DNA of 64,000 nt from XN24 sp964462675 (GCA_964462675.1 CAYWYS010000008.1:1-64000); one strand, 5' to 3'; shown: positions 7,576-17,268, counted from the first letter of the stretch. A program made the numbers and translations. The notes: a model not told the origin generated them from the letters alone.

Positions 7576-9273
7576 CTACCAACCGCCGCCGCCGCCCCCG
7601 CCGCCACCACCACCGGACGACCCCCCGCCGCCACCGCCGGAGCGTGAGCCGGGCGCCGTCGACGCCGACGAGATCGCCGAGTTCAGCGAGCTGCCGACGC
7701 CCTTCGTAAAGCTGGTGAGCTTGCGGGGGTTGAAATCGCCACCGTACCAGCGCGGATGGTAGGCGGCCCCGCCCTCGGCGCTGAGCCGCGCGAACAGGCC
7801 GGCAAACTTCTCGGCCCACTTCTGCTCGACACCGAGGGCCAGCGCGAACGGCAGGTAGCGCTCGAACAACTCCGGGGTCTTCGCTGGCGGATTGCGCAGG
7901 TTCAGCTCGTCTTTCTCGGCCACCTCGAGGTACATCCGGAAGCCCTCGAGCTTGTCCATCAGCTGGCGGCCGCGCGCCGTCGGCGCGTACATCAGCTTGT
8001 AAAACAGCAGGTGCGCGCCGGCCAGCAGGGCAAACACCGCGATCACGAGCGGCTGAAATCCGTCCAGCAGCTTGATCGCGATCGCCAGGATGATCGTCGC
8101 GCCGACCGAGGGCACGAGCTGGATCGTGTTGGCAAGAAAGTACTTCTGTTGGTAATCGCGCCGCAGCGACTGCTGGTGCGCCTGCTTCGCCCCACTCAGC
8201 AGCGCGTGGTTCTTGTTGTCCAGCTCGACCTGCGTTGCCACGCGGAACAGGCTGTCGAACAAGGCGCGCTCTCCCGCGGCCATCGCCTCGCTGGAGCTGC
8301 GCTTGCGCAGCGTGTACTTGCCGCGCGCCTCGTCGATCTCGAGATAGCCCTTGACGGCCAGGCTGATGATCGCCGCGGTAAAAACACGGTTGTCGTAGCC
8401 CATGCAGCTGATGAAGCGGGCAGACGCCGGCGAGTAGCCGGCCGGCGGCTCATAGTGCGGAAAGATCACGCCGCGCGGCAGGTCGCGGCCATGATGTGCC
8501 CAGGCCCACAACAGGTAGGCGAGCACCAGGATCGCGCCGAACCCGGCCACCAGCAGGCCACGATTGTTCGCCAGCGTCTGCTGCAGCCGCTCCGCACGGC
8601 TCGGCTCGTGCACGAAGCCCTTGGGCCAGCCAACGACGATCGTCAGGCCTTCGCGCGAGTCCAGCGGGCGCGTCGCATCGATGACCGCCCCGCGCGCGGC
8701 GATCCCGGCAGTGTAGCTCTGTTCGGTGCTGCCCTCGTACCCGGTGTACGCCTCCATCGTCACGTCGCCGAGCGGCACGTCCTCCGGCAACCGCACGACG
8801 GCGCCGGCACTGTCGATCGGCAGGTCCCAGCCATTGCCGGTGACGTTCCAGTACAGCTCGTCGTGGTCGGTGAAATGGCCCAGCTGCCGGTCGGTGCGGT
8901 ACCGCAGCACGTACTCGTGGCGACCCTGCGGCACGAACTCATCCGGGCGGCCGACATAGACGCGCACGCCATTGACGCGTGGCTCGGTGTGATACGGCTC
9001 GGCGGCGCCGTTGCGCGTCACCTCGAGTACCTCGAAACCGACCTGGTAGCGGTTGCCGAAGCGATCCCGGTAATCAGTCGGGAAATCCCGGAAGATGCCG
9101 CGCCGGATCAGCTGCCCCTCGGCCTGCACGACGATTTTCTCGCTGACGAGGACCGAGGCATCCGCGCGGACCTCGATGTCGCTGTGGTATTCGAGAATCC
9201 GCTCGGCGCCGTGGGACGGCACGGCCCAGGGCAACGCCAATGCAACCAGCGCCCAGGTCGCAAGTCGGCGCAC
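7576..9273 (-). CDS. DUF2207 membrane protein with glycine-rich tail
   Basis: 565 residues from a GTG at 9273, one base after the lemA stop. This start gives a good signal peptide (VRRLATWALVALALPWAVPSHGA); an ATG at 9318 would overlap lemA by 44 bases. The exported N-terminal DUF2207 domain (ILEYHSDIEVRADASVLVSEKI, then RGIFRDFPTDYRDRFG) is followed by a TM helix at about residue 240, two more near 380-420 and a C-terminal tail of more than 20 glycines ending GGGGGW. DUF2207 proteins are regularly encoded next to LemA, as here. Function is unknown. Confidence 0.88.
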   Translation of the reverse strand: MRRLATWALVALALPWAVPSHGAERILEYHSDIEVRADASVLVSEKIVVQAEGQLIRRGIFRDFPTDYRDRFGNRYQVGFEVLEVTRNGAAEPYHTEPRVNGVRVYVGRPDEFVPQGRHEYVLRYRTDRQLGHFTDHDELYWNVTGNGWDLPIDSAGAVVRLPEDVPLGDVTMEAYTGYEGSTEQSYTAGIAARGAVIDATRPLDSREGLTIVVGWPKGFVHEPSRAERLQQTLANNRGLLVAGFGAILVLAYLLWAWAHHGRDLPRGVIFPHYEPPAGYSPASARFISCMGYDNRVFTAAIISLAVKGYLEIDEARGKYTLRKRSSSEAMAAGERALFDSLFRVATQVELDNKNHALLSGAKQAHQQSLRRDYQQKYFLANTIQLVPSVGATIILAIAIKLLDGFQPLVIAVFALLAGAHLLFYKLMYAPTARGRQLMDKLEGFRMYLEVAEKDELNLRNPPAKTPELFERYLPFALALGVEQKWAEKFAGLFARLSAEGGAAYHPRWYGGDFNPRKLTSFTKGVGSSLNSAISSASTAPGSRSGGGGGGSSGGGGGGGGGGGW

Positions 9274-9274
9274 C

Positions 9275-9829
9275 TCAGGCCAGCCCCACGCGCGGCGCAG
9301 CGCGCACCTCGGCGTCATCCACCGCAAAAAACTCGGCAGGCCGGAACGCGCACAGCCGGGCCACCAGCATGTCCGGGAAGGTGCCGATGTGCGTGTTGAG
9401 GATGCGCACCGCGCCGTTGTAGAAGCGCCGCGCATACTGCAGCTGGTCCTCGGTATCGACCAGGTCGCGCTGCAGCTGCAGGAAGTTGCCGTCCGCCTTC
9501 AGCTCCGGATAGGCCTCCGCCAGCGCGATCAGCCGCTGCAGTCCCGCCTGCATCTCGTCCTCGCGCCGCGCCTTGTCGCGCAGGCTGCCGGCGGCCTCCG
9601 CGCGCGCCCGCAGTTCGGTCACCGCGCTGAGCGTGGCGCGCTCGTAGGCGGCATAGGCCTTGACGGCCTCGACCAGGCGCGGCACCAGGTCGTGGCGCCG
9701 TGTCAGCTGCACGTCGATGTCGCTCCAGGCGGCGCGCACCTGGTTGCGCTCCCTGACGAGCCGGTTGTAGATCCAGACGAGCCACAGGATCAGCCCGGCC
9801 AGCAGCACGAGCAACAGAGTCAGGATCAC
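9275..9829 (-). CDS. lemA: LemA family membrane protein
   Basis: 184 residues: an N-terminal TM helix (about 1-20) followed by a helical domain with the LemA signatures YNRLVRERNQVRAAWSDIDVQL and RRHDLVPRLVEAVKAYAAYE. The end AFRPAEFFAVDDAEVRAAP is the usual FNF/F-x-x-P C-terminal pattern. It is the first gene of a lemA-DUF2207 operon; family members are membrane-anchored with an extracytoplasmic helical bundle, and no biochemical role is settled. Confidence 0.93.
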   Translation of the reverse strand: MILTLLLVLLAGLILWLVWIYNRLVRERNQVRAAWSDIDVQLTRRHDLVPRLVEAVKAYAAYERATLSAVTELRARAEAAGSLRDKARREDEMQAGLQRLIALAEAYPELKADGNFLQLQRDLVDTEDQLQYARRFYNGAVRILNTHIGTFPDMLVARLCAFRPAEFFAVDDAEVRAAPRVGLA

Positions 9830-9844
9830 GGTGGTGCCCCCGGA

Positions 9845-11017
9845 TCAGGCGCTGATCGCCAGCTTCTCGCGATGGTACAGGCGCGCGGCGATCAGCCACA
9901 ACAGCAGCCCGAGGCCGAAGCCGGCGCCGACGTAGACCAGCCACGCCAGCGGTCCGACGGTCTCGGCGCGCAGCACCATGAGGATTGCCTGGTTCTGCGC
10001 CAGGAACGGCACCGCGAACATCCACAACTGGTTCTTGACCGGGCTGATCAACAGCACCACGGTCGGGATGATCGGCAGCAGCATCAGCACGCTCATGTAG
10101 CTCTGCGCCTCTTTCACGGACTTGACGCTGGCCGCGATCAGCGTCAGCAGCGTCGTGCCGATCAGCACCATCGGCGCGAGGATCGCCAGCAGCTTGCCCA
10201 TCGCGGCGAAGGACACGTCGACGCCGCGAAACGGCCCGCTGTCGGCAAAATTGAAGCTCAGCTTGAAGCTCAGCAGGATCAGTAACAGGCTCAGCATGCC
10301 GAAGGCGCACGCCGCAGCGATCTTGCCGCTCATGATCGCCTCGCGGCTGGCCGGCGTCGCCAGCAAGGGCTCCAGCGACTGGCGCTCGCGCTCGCCCGCG
10401 GTGATGTCGATGACGAGATACGCGCCGCCGAGAAACGCACTCAGGATCAGCAGGTACGGCAGGAAGGCCAGCGCCATGCCGCGGCGCGCCTCGAGCGTCG
10501 AAACGTCGCGCCGCCCGGTGACGACGGCCTCGCCGAGCGCCGGGTCGACGCCGCGCACCAGCAATCGCAGCGTCGCGACCTGGCGGCTGTAGCTGCGCAA
10601 GGCATTCTCGACGCGCGCCACCGGGATGCGCGAGTCCTGGCGCGAGCTGTCGTACAGCACCTCGACCAGCGCCGGGCGGCTGTCGCGCCACAGCACCGGA
10701 TAGTCCTCCGGAATCTGCAGGATGACGTCGTGCAGCTGCTCACGCACCGCGGCTTGCGGATCGGCCGGCGGCTCGACCGCGTGGATGTCCATCGTCGCCA
10801 GGAACGCGATGAGATTCGGCGCATGCTCGGCGCCGACCACGGGGACCTCCAGCGCGCGCTCGAGCTGGGTGCGTGCGCGCGACTCGGCCAGCGAGCCCAT
10901 GCCGAGAATCAGCAACGGGAACAGCAGCGGCCCCATGAACAGGCCGAGCATGACGGTGCGCCGGTCGCGAAACAGGTCGACCAGCTCCTTGACCATGACC
11001 GACCACAGCGTGTTCAT
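9845..11017 (-). CDS. natB: ABC-2 type permease, NatB-like
   Basis: 390 residues with one N-terminal TM helix (FRDRRTVMLGLFMGPLLFPLLILGMGS), a large extracytoplasmic domain (about 45-175) and about five C-terminal TM helices, the NatB/CcmB-like ABC-2 layout. The conserved ITAGERERQSLEPLLATP stretch before the second TM is typical of NatB. It overlaps natA by four bases (ATGA) and should be the membrane partner of that ATPase. In Bacillus NatAB exports sodium; the substrate here is inferred only from that similarity. Confidence 0.85.
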   Translation of the reverse strand: MNTLWSVMVKELVDLFRDRRTVMLGLFMGPLLFPLLILGMGSLAESRARTQLERALEVPVVGAEHAPNLIAFLATMDIHAVEPPADPQAAVREQLHDVILQIPEDYPVLWRDSRPALVEVLYDSSRQDSRIPVARVENALRSYSRQVATLRLLVRGVDPALGEAVVTGRRDVSTLEARRGMALAFLPYLLILSAFLGGAYLVIDITAGERERQSLEPLLATPASREAIMSGKIAAACAFGMLSLLLILLSFKLSFNFADSGPFRGVDVSFAAMGKLLAILAPMVLIGTTLLTLIAASVKSVKEAQSYMSVLMLLPIIPTVVLLISPVKNQLWMFAVPFLAQNQAILMVLRAETVGPLAWLVYVGAGFGLGLLLWLIAARLYHREKLAISA

Positions 11018-11760
11018 GCCCCGAGGCCCTCCTCGGAGCCGATCAGCCGCACGAAGGCGTCCTCGAGGTTCTGCTCGCCGCTAAGCTGTCTGAGCTCTTC
11101 GGCGCTGCCCTGCGCCATCACCTTGCCCCGCGCGATGATGACGATGCGATCGCAGAGCAGTGCCACTTCCTGCATGATGTGGCTCGACAGGATCACGCAG
11201 CGGCCCTGCGCCTTAAGCGCCAGCAGGAACTCGCGCAGGCCCCGGGTCGTCATGACGTCGAGCCCGTTGGTCGGCTCGTCAAGGATGACGTTCTGCGGAT
11301 CGTGCACCAGCGCCCGGGCAATCGCGGTCTTGGTGCGCTGGCCCTGCGAGTAGCCCTCGGCCTGGCGATCGATGAAATCTTCCATGCCGAGCGCCGCGAC
11401 CAGCCGCGCCGTGCGCGCCTCGATGGTCGCCGCGTCGAGGCCGTGCAGGCGGCCGAAATAGGCGATGTTCTCGCGCGCGGTCAGTCGCTTGTAGACGCCG
11501 CGCGCATCGGGCAGCACGCCAAGGCTGCGCCGCACGCGAGCCGCATCGGCCACGGCATCGAGACCATCGACGCCGACGCGCCCGCGGTCCGGTCGCATCA
11601 GCGTGTACAACATCCGCAGCGTCGTGGTCTTGCCGGCGCCGTTCGGACCGAGCAGGCCGGTGATCTGGCCGTCCGCGGCCGTGAAGCCGACGCCGTCGAC
11701 GGCGCGCACGAGGCCCTGCTTGACCTTGAATGCCTTGTGCAGGTCCTGGACCTCGATCAT
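11014..11760 (-). CDS. natA: ABC transporter ATPase, NatA-like
   Basis: 248 residues with all ATPase motifs: Walker A GPNGAGKTT (about 38-46), signature YSQGQRTKTAIARAL (a Q variant of LSGGQ, usual in NatA), Walker B NVILDEPTNGLDV and switch His in ILSSHIMQEV. It is the first gene of the natAB pair, 15 bases after the hydrolase gene in the same direction, so the three may be co-transcribed. Confidence 0.88.
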   Translation of the reverse strand: MIEVQDLHKAFKVKQGLVRAVDGVGFTAADGQITGLLGPNGAGKTTTLRMLYTLMRPDRGRVGVDGLDAVADAARVRRSLGVLPDARGVYKRLTARENIAYFGRLHGLDAATIEARTARLVAALGMEDFIDRQAEGYSQGQRTKTAIARALVHDPQNVILDEPTNGLDVMTTRGLREFLLALKAQGRCVILSSHIMQEVALLCDRIVIIARGKVMAQGSAEELRQLSGEQNLEDAFVRLIGSEEGLGA

Positions 11761-11775
11761 GTTCGCGCCCCCATC

Positions 11776-13257
11776 CTACGGTTCCCAGCCGAACAGGCCG
11801 GAGAACGGTGGCGGCGGCGCGACCCGGTCCAGGCAGGACGCATCGATGCCGAGCGCGTCGGCGTCCTCGATGAATTGCGCGGCGAGCTGCGGCATGCAGC
11901 CCGTGCTGAACAGGCTGTGGCCCTGGCCTGGCAGCACGACATGCCGTGCATGCTCGAGCTGCGCAGCGACGAGATCCCCGTAGCGCGGCGGCGTCACCGG
12001 ATCGAACTCGCCCGAGATCAGCCACACCGGCATGGAGCCGGTCAGCGGCGCGCGGAAGTCGGCCGGGCGCGCGCCGCGCGGCCACACGGCACACTGCGCC
12101 TGCAGTGCGACGACGAACTCGTCGCCGAGCACGGTGCCCGCCGGCTGCGCATGCTGCGCAAGCTCGTCGGCATCCTCGGTGCAGATCACCGAGTTGTGCA
12201 TGCCCGAGGCGATCTGGCCGCCGAGATCGCGCGCCATCATGCGCATCATTGCCAGCAGCGCGGCGAAGTCACCGTCGTCCGCTTGCTGCACGATCAGCGG
12301 CAGCAGGGCCGCCGTCAGCGGCAGGTAGGAATACATGCGCAGCACGCCGGCGAGATGGCCGTGCGTCGGCACTTCCTCGCGCCATTCGCCGCTGGTCGGG
12401 TCGCGGTAGCGCACCGGCGCGAGGCCGCCGGCGCGCAGCCGCGCCATGACCCGGTCGAGGCGCGCCGCCGGATCGCCGAAGGCTGCCGTGCAGGCTGGCG
12501 TGGCGGCGCAGGCGGCGAACCTCGCCTCGAGCGCGTCCTGCAGGTTGCGCGCATGCTCCGCACCGAGCGCCAGCTCCGCCGGCACGACGCTGTCGAGGAT
12601 CATCGTGCGCACGCGCTCCGGATGCGTGCTGGCATAGCGCTGCGCCACGCGCGTGCCGTACGACACGCCGATCAGGTTCAGCTGCTCGGCGCCGATCAGG
12701 CGGCGCATGAGCTCGAGGTCGTGGACCGCCTCGGTGGTCGTGTAGAACCTCAGGTCGGCCGCCGCCTCGAGCTCGTCCCGGCAGCGCTCGGCGAAGACGC
12801 GGAACTGCTCGGGCGTGGGCTCCTCGCCGCGCAGCATCGCGGCTTCGGCTTCGTCGTCGCGGCAGAACAGCGGCTGCGAGCCGCCGGTGCCGCGCTGGTC
12901 GAGCAACAGGATGTGCCGGCTGCGGCGGATGTCGGCGAAGGCCGGTGCGAGCGCCGGAAACTGCTCGCGCGCCGACTGTCCCGGACCGCCGGCAATGAAC
13001 ACGACCGGGTCGGGCTCCGCCGGGCCATCGACGGGGATCCAAGCCAGCGCAAGCTCGATCTGGCGGCCGTCGGGCGTCGCCGGATCCTCGGGCGCCGACA
13101 GCGTCGCGCACTGCGCCTCGGTCGGCCGCGGCAGGCCCGCACTCGTCAGCACGCAGGGCTCGAACGACACTGCGCCGAGCGTGCCGGCGGCGACCGGCAT
13201 CGCGAGCAGCGCGCTGACGCCGAGCGCCGCGCCCTTCAGCGCGGCTGGAAAAGACAT
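11776..13257 (-). CDS. Secreted alpha/beta hydrolase, tripeptidyl-aminopeptidase-like
   Basis: 493 residues with a signal peptide (about 1-24, ending MPVAAG). The alpha/beta-hydrolase core has oxyanion HisGly-type loop FIAGGPGQSA, nucleophile elbow GVSYGTRVAQRYA (Ser in G-x-S-x-G), catalytic Asp candidate in SGEFDPVTPP and His in LPGQGHSLF. The TAP-like C-terminal domain with paired cysteines (CMPQLAAQFIEDADALGIDASC) is present. Family enzymes release N-terminal peptides or hydrolyse esters in the periplasm or outside. Upstream of natAB in the same direction. Confidence 0.87.
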   Translation of the reverse strand: MSFPAALKGAALGVSALLAMPVAAGTLGAVSFEPCVLTSAGLPRPTEAQCATLSAPEDPATPDGRQIELALAWIPVDGPAEPDPVVFIAGGPGQSAREQFPALAPAFADIRRSRHILLLDQRGTGGSQPLFCRDDEAEAAMLRGEEPTPEQFRVFAERCRDELEAAADLRFYTTTEAVHDLELMRRLIGAEQLNLIGVSYGTRVAQRYASTHPERVRTMILDSVVPAELALGAEHARNLQDALEARFAACAATPACTAAFGDPAARLDRVMARLRAGGLAPVRYRDPTSGEWREEVPTHGHLAGVLRMYSYLPLTAALLPLIVQQADDGDFAALLAMMRMMARDLGGQIASGMHNSVICTEDADELAQHAQPAGTVLGDEFVVALQAQCAVWPRGARPADFRAPLTGSMPVWLISGEFDPVTPPRYGDLVAAQLEHARHVVLPGQGHSLFSTGCMPQLAAQFIEDADALGIDASCLDRVAPPPPFSGLFGWEP

Positions 13258-13303
13258 TCGACCGATCTCCCGCGGAAACTCGCCGCGGTGATTCTAATAG
13301 GAA

Positions 13304-13978
13304 TCACCCATGCAGTGTGGCGACTGGCCAGGATCCGATGCGGGCCAGCTTGCCCCGCTGCGTCATGCGGTAGAAACGCCGCAGCTCCGGCGTCAGCGCA
13401 CCGAGGTCGCGCCTGCGCCGGTAGCGCGCGAGCAGTTCCGCGCAGTAGGCCCCGGCATAGCGGCTCGCGGCCTCGTAGCGGGCGCGCGTGTCGTCATCGA
13501 GCGAGGGGTCCACGCGGCTGCGGCGGAACAGCCCGTGATGCAGCGCATCGGGCGCGCGGCCCTGGCGCGTCGCCAGCAGCAGCGCGGTCAGCACGAACTT
13601 GTCGACCTCGGCCTGCAGCTCGAGCTCGAGCCGCGTGACCGGCTTGTCCAGGCCCGCATTCCAGGCCAGGTAGACGAAATGGCTGACACCCTCGAGCGCC
13701 AGCCAGAAATCGGCGAGATTGCCGTCGTGCAGGTCCTCCAGCGGGTCGGACGCGCTGAGCCGCGCGAGCACTTCCGGCGCGATGTAGACGGCGAGATCGA
13801 GGTACTCGTCGTCCTGCTGCGAGACGAGCACCTGCTCGCCGGCGGCAGCCGAGCCCGGCAGGATGCCGAGCGCCTCGATCAGCGCCGGGTTCGCCGTCAG
13901 GAAATCCGTGACGCGATGCTCGCCGTCGAGGTCATAGGTCTGTTGCAGCATCCCCTGCAGTTCGTCGAGCAGGCGCAT
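13304..13978 (-). CDS. Conserved hypothetical protein, partner of the upstream gene
   Basis: 224 residues from the ATG at 13978, which overlaps the TGA of the upstream gene (ATGA), so the pair is probably translated together. Soluble and helical, rich in Leu/Ala/Arg, with acidic N-terminal part (QQDDEYLDLAVYIAPEVLARL) and a middle with GVSHFVYLAWNAGLDKPVTRLELELQ-like text split by short loops. I know of no named domain. The two genes look like a fixed pair of unknown function. Confidence 0.6.
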   Translation of the reverse strand: MRLLDELQGMLQQTYDLDGEHRVTDFLTANPALIEALGILPGSAAAGEQVLVSQQDDEYLDLAVYIAPEVLARLSASDPLEDLHDGNLADFWLALEGVSHFVYLAWNAGLDKPVTRLELELQAEVDKFVLTALLLATRQGRAPDALHHGLFRRSRVDPSLDDDTRARYEAASRYAGAYCAELLARYRRRRDLGALTPELRRFYRMTQRGKLARIGSWPVATLHG

Positions 13979-14607
13979 CAGTGCTCCATGCGACTGACGG
14001 AGCCGGCCAGCGGCTCGATGCCGAGCTCGCGCAGGCGGCGATCGGCGCGCGGACTGCCGGTGCGGACCCACAGCTCGTAGAGCCTGAGCACGTCAGCCGA
14101 GCTGTAGCTGCGGCCGAGGTCGCTGATCTCGCCGAGGACTTCGACGAACATCGCGAACTTCTCGGACAGCTCGCTGAAGATGCCGCCATAGGCGCGCACC
14201 TGCACGGAATAGCGGCCGCGTTCGGCCAGCCAGGAATAGGCCGTGCCGCCCATGCGAATGCAGTAGTCCACGTCCACGGAGCGGCGCGCGAACACGTCCG
14301 GGAAGAAGCCGGCGATGAACAGCGCCACGTCGCCGAGCCGGCGCATCGCGCGCTCGCGGTCCGCGTCGGTCGGCGCGTCCACGGCATCGTTGAGCATCAG
14401 CGCCAGCGGCCGCAGCGTGCGCGCCTGCGTGTCCTGGCCGGCGGCGTGGAATTCCTCGGCGCGCGTGAAGCCGGTCAGCAGCTCGACGACGTAGTGGACC
14501 GTGTGATCCTCAGCCTGTACAGACTGTTTCGACAGCGCCTCGCCGACCGAATCGCGAAAGAACTCGCGCACGTTCTGGCTGGGAATGATGCGGCGACCTG
14601 TGGACAT
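13978..14607 (-). CDS. Conserved hypothetical protein, first gene of a two-gene unit
   Basis: 209 residues from the ATG at 14607, chosen because AGGAGGT (14617-14623 on the complement) sits nine bases upstream; it is one of the best ribosome sites in the window. The protein is soluble and mostly helical, with HTVHYVVELLTGFTRAEEF near residue 40 and CIRMGGTAYSWLAERG near 120. No domain recognised. It precedes its partner at 13304 with a stop-start overlap. A palindromic repeat lies 127 bases upstream, between it and the divergent pirin gene. Confidence 0.65.
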   Translation of the reverse strand: MSTGRRIIPSQNVREFFRDSVGEALSKQSVQAEDHTVHYVVELLTGFTRAEEFHAAGQDTQARTLRPLALMLNDAVDAPTDADRERAMRRLGDVALFIAGFFPDVFARRSVDVDYCIRMGGTAYSWLAERGRYSVQVRAYGGIFSELSEKFAMFVEVLGEISDLGRSYSSADVLRLYELWVRTGSPRADRRLRELGIEPLAGSVSRMEH

Positions 14608-14734
14608 GGGCACGACACCTCCTGAGCTGGCCTTGGAAAACCTGGCCTGCCGGCGCCGTCCCTGGTACCGCACGGCCGGTACGGTTTCGCCCTAGACATA
14701 TCGGTGCGCCGCGATCCAGTCAAGTCATGAAGTG

Positions 14735-14796
14735 GGTGCCGGGTCGCAGTTTCGTAGTTATTGCGCGCAATAACTACGAAACTGCGACCCGGCACC
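14735..14796. repeat. Palindromic repeat copy 1 (perfect 62 bp, no loop)
   Basis: Two exact 31-base arms meet with no spacer: the left arm starts GGTGCCGGGTCGCAG and ends AGTTATTGCG, the right is its full reverse complement. It lies in the divergent gap between the hypothetical pair and the pirin gene and ends 13 bases before the pirin ATG. It has the same arm ends as five other copies in the window. Confidence 0.85.
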
Positions 14797-14809
14797 GTAA
14801 ACTGTCGCC

Positions 14810-15724
14810 ATGAGCTGGATCGAGTGCCCCCAGGCCGAGACGCTGGCCACGCCGGCGCCAACGGATCCCGTCGATCTCGTCGTCGTGCCGCGCACTCGCG
14901 ACCTCGGCGGCTTCGAGGTCCGTCGCGCGCTGCCGTCGGGCCGGCAGCGCATGGTCGGGCCGTTCGTCTTCTTCGACCAGATGGGGCCAAGCGTGCTGCA
15001 CGCCGGCAGCGGCCTCGACGTACGCCCGCACCCCCACATCGGCCTTGCGACGATCACCTACCTGTTCCGCGGCGAGATCCTGCACCGCGACAGCCTCGGC
15101 ACGGTGCAGCCGATCCGGCCCGGCGCGGTCAACCTGATGACCGCCGGCCGCGGCATCGTGCACTCGGAACGCACGCCGCCTGAACTCCGGCCCACGGGCG
15201 CGGCGCTGTTCGGCATCCAGGCATGGCTCGCGCTGCCCCGCGGCGCCGAGGAGACCGAGCCGGCCTTCTCGCACCACGGCGCCGACACGCTGCCGCTGCT
15301 CGAGGAGGACGGCGTCAAGCTGCGCCTGATCGCCGGTGAGCTGCACGGCGCCCGCTCGCCGGTGCCGACGCTCACCGAGACGCTATACGCCGATGCCGAG
15401 CTGGCCGCCGGCGCCGTGCTGCCGGTGCCGCCCACCGTCGAGGAGCGCGCGGTCTACCTCGCCGAGGGCGAAATCGAGATCTCCGGGCGGCGCCACGAGC
15501 CGGGCCGGCTGCTCGTGCTGCGCCCGGGCGATGCGCTCGCGATTCGCGCCATTACGCCCGCGCGCCTGCTGTTGCTCGGCGGCGAGCCGATGGACGGCCC
15601 GCGTTTCATCTGGTGGAACTTCGTGTCGTCCCGGCAGGAGCGCATCGAGCAGGCCAAGGCCGACTGGCAGGACGGCCGCTTTGCCGCCGTGCCGGGCGAC
15701 GACGAGTTCATCCCCCTGCCCTAG
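14810..15724 (+). CDS. Pirin family protein
   Basis: 304 residues, a full-length bicupin pirin. The N-terminal cupin has VGPFVFFDQMGP, the metal-binding pair H74 and H76 in RPHPHIGLATITYLF, and H118 with E120 in GRGIVHSE. The C-terminal cupin carries GEIEISGRRHEPGRLLVL and PARLLLLGGEP. Bacterial pirins bind iron and include quercetinase-like dioxygenases; which applies is unknown. The palindromic repeat ends 13 bases before the ATG, leaving no clear purine-rich ribosome site. Confidence 0.92.
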   Translation: MSWIECPQAETLATPAPTDPVDLVVVPRTRDLGGFEVRRALPSGRQRMVGPFVFFDQMGPSVLHAGSGLDVRPHPHIGLATITYLFRGEILHRDSLGTVQPIRPGAVNLMTAGRGIVHSERTPPELRPTGAALFGIQAWLALPRGAEETEPAFSHHGADTLPLLEEDGVKLRLIAGELHGARSPVPTLTETLYADAELAAGAVLPVPPTVEERAVYLAEGEIEISGRRHEPGRLLVLRPGDALAIRAITPARLLLLGGEPMDGPRFIWWNFVSSRQERIEQAKADWQDGRFAAVPGDDEFIPLP

Positions 15725-15730
15725 CTAGCC

Positions 15731-17249
15731 CTAGCCCCGCATCCTGAGTCCGAGCAGCTTCCAGTAGTGCAGCTGGGCGACGAGGACGAGGCACAACAGC
15801 ACATAGGCGCTATAGGCGCAGCGCCGCCCGAGCGCCCAGCTGCCGTGCCGCCAGACCGGGACCAGTCCCGCTGCGAGCCCCAGGGACAGCGCGGCCCCGG
15901 CGAGGCCGCTTGCGATCCATGCCCAGGCCCAGGCCGTCGGGTAATGCGCCATGTGCACGGCGGTCGGAGTGTCGCTCGCGCTGAAGTCGCGATACATGGC
16001 ATAAGCCATGAACAGCCAGACGGGCGCGATCACCACGGTGCCCCAACGCGCCAGGCGCTCGGCTGGCGACTCGGCGATCCTCTCCTTGCGGTACAGCCAC
16101 AGCGCCATGCCGCGCGCGAGGATCGCGAACAGCATCAGGCCGAACACCAGCCACAGGAAATTGATGCCGGCGAAGAAACCGTAGCGCTCGGTGCGACGGC
16201 CGGCCGTCACAGCGAGGAAACCCTGGTCGTTGGCGCCGATCTCGAGCCTCGACAGGCCGGCGGCAAACTGCGTCGCTGGGCGCGATAGTTGCCCGCGTAC
16301 TCGTCGAGCTCCGCCGCCGGGTTCGCGGCGGGGATCTCGAGGCGGCGCGGGTAGAACTGGCCGATGATGCGGCGCGGCAGCGTGCTGGTCAGGCGCAAAC
16401 CCGGCACTGCATTCGTAGATATGAAGATGCCGAGGTCGAGCTCGGGCACGAGCACCATGTTCGACATGAAGCCGAAGATTGAGCCGCCGTGCTGCAGCGT
16501 CGCATAGCCCCAGTGCTCGTTGCGCCAGAAGCCGTGCGCGTTCGGCGTCACGAAGGGATGGTTGCCAATCAGGGGCTCATGCATGCGTGCCAGCGTCTCG
16601 GCTCGCAACAGGCCGCCGCCATCGCCGAGCTGGGCGCGCATGAACAGCGTCATTTCGTGCGCCGTCGCCAGCATGCCGCCGGCCGGCATCCAGCCGGCGT
16701 GCATCCATGCCCAGTCAGGCCGCAGGTAGCGGCCGTTCCGCCAGGTGTAGGAGTGCGCCAGCGCCGGGTCCTCGTCCGGTGCGTGCGCATCACGAAAACC
16801 CGAGCGGACCATGCCGAGCGGCTCGAGCACGCGGGTCCGCATGTACTCCGCATACGGCAGGCCCGAGCGGCGCTCGATGATCAGCCCGACGACCGACGTG
16901 CCGTGGTTCGAATACACGACGCGCACGCCGGGCGGGCGCACCTGGGCGGGCTGAAAACGGGCAACGGTCTCCTCGAGGCTGCGATCCGAAGCCTCGTCGA
17001 TGGCCCAGAAATGGCCGATATAGCCATCCTCGAAGCCCGCCGAATGCGTCAGCAGGTCCTGCACCCGGACCGGGCCATGCGGCAGCTCGAACGCGATGTC
17101 GGGCAGGTAGCTCGTGAAGTCCGCGTCGAGATCGACCAGTCCTTGCTCGACGAGGCCTGCGCTGCGGGCCCGGGCGCGCACAAGGCGACGCAGGCCAGCG
17201 TCCCGGCGAAGCGTCGGCGGTAGCGGGACAGGGTTTCCGTGCCGCTCAT
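15731..17249 (-). pseudogene. Decayed beta-lactamase-fold serine hydrolase with C-terminal TM domain
   Basis: Three pieces of one ancestral gene are seen. A signal peptide in one frame (MSGTETLSRYRRRFAG, 17249 down to about 17160) passes straight into a second frame at LVEQGLVDLDADF, so the roughly 60 residues that should carry the Ser-x-x-Lys nucleophile are missing. The second frame (to 16207) keeps LLTHSAGF, YSNHGTSVVG and QHGGSIFGF. It then stops; the adjoining third frame (15731-16210) continues the same protein (FAAGLSRLEIGANDQGFLAV, in the +1 frame) and holds four TM helices. Stop and restart overlap as GTGA, so two polypeptides might still be made, but none would have the nucleophile. 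Confidence 0.75.
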
Positions 17250-17268
17250 TCAGTGAGCTGGAACAGCG

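Noticed and set aside
11179..13638. An 819-residue plus-strand frame opposite natA and the hydrolase
   Set aside because: It spans two real genes with full motif sets on the other strand and shows only low-complexity Arg/Ala text.
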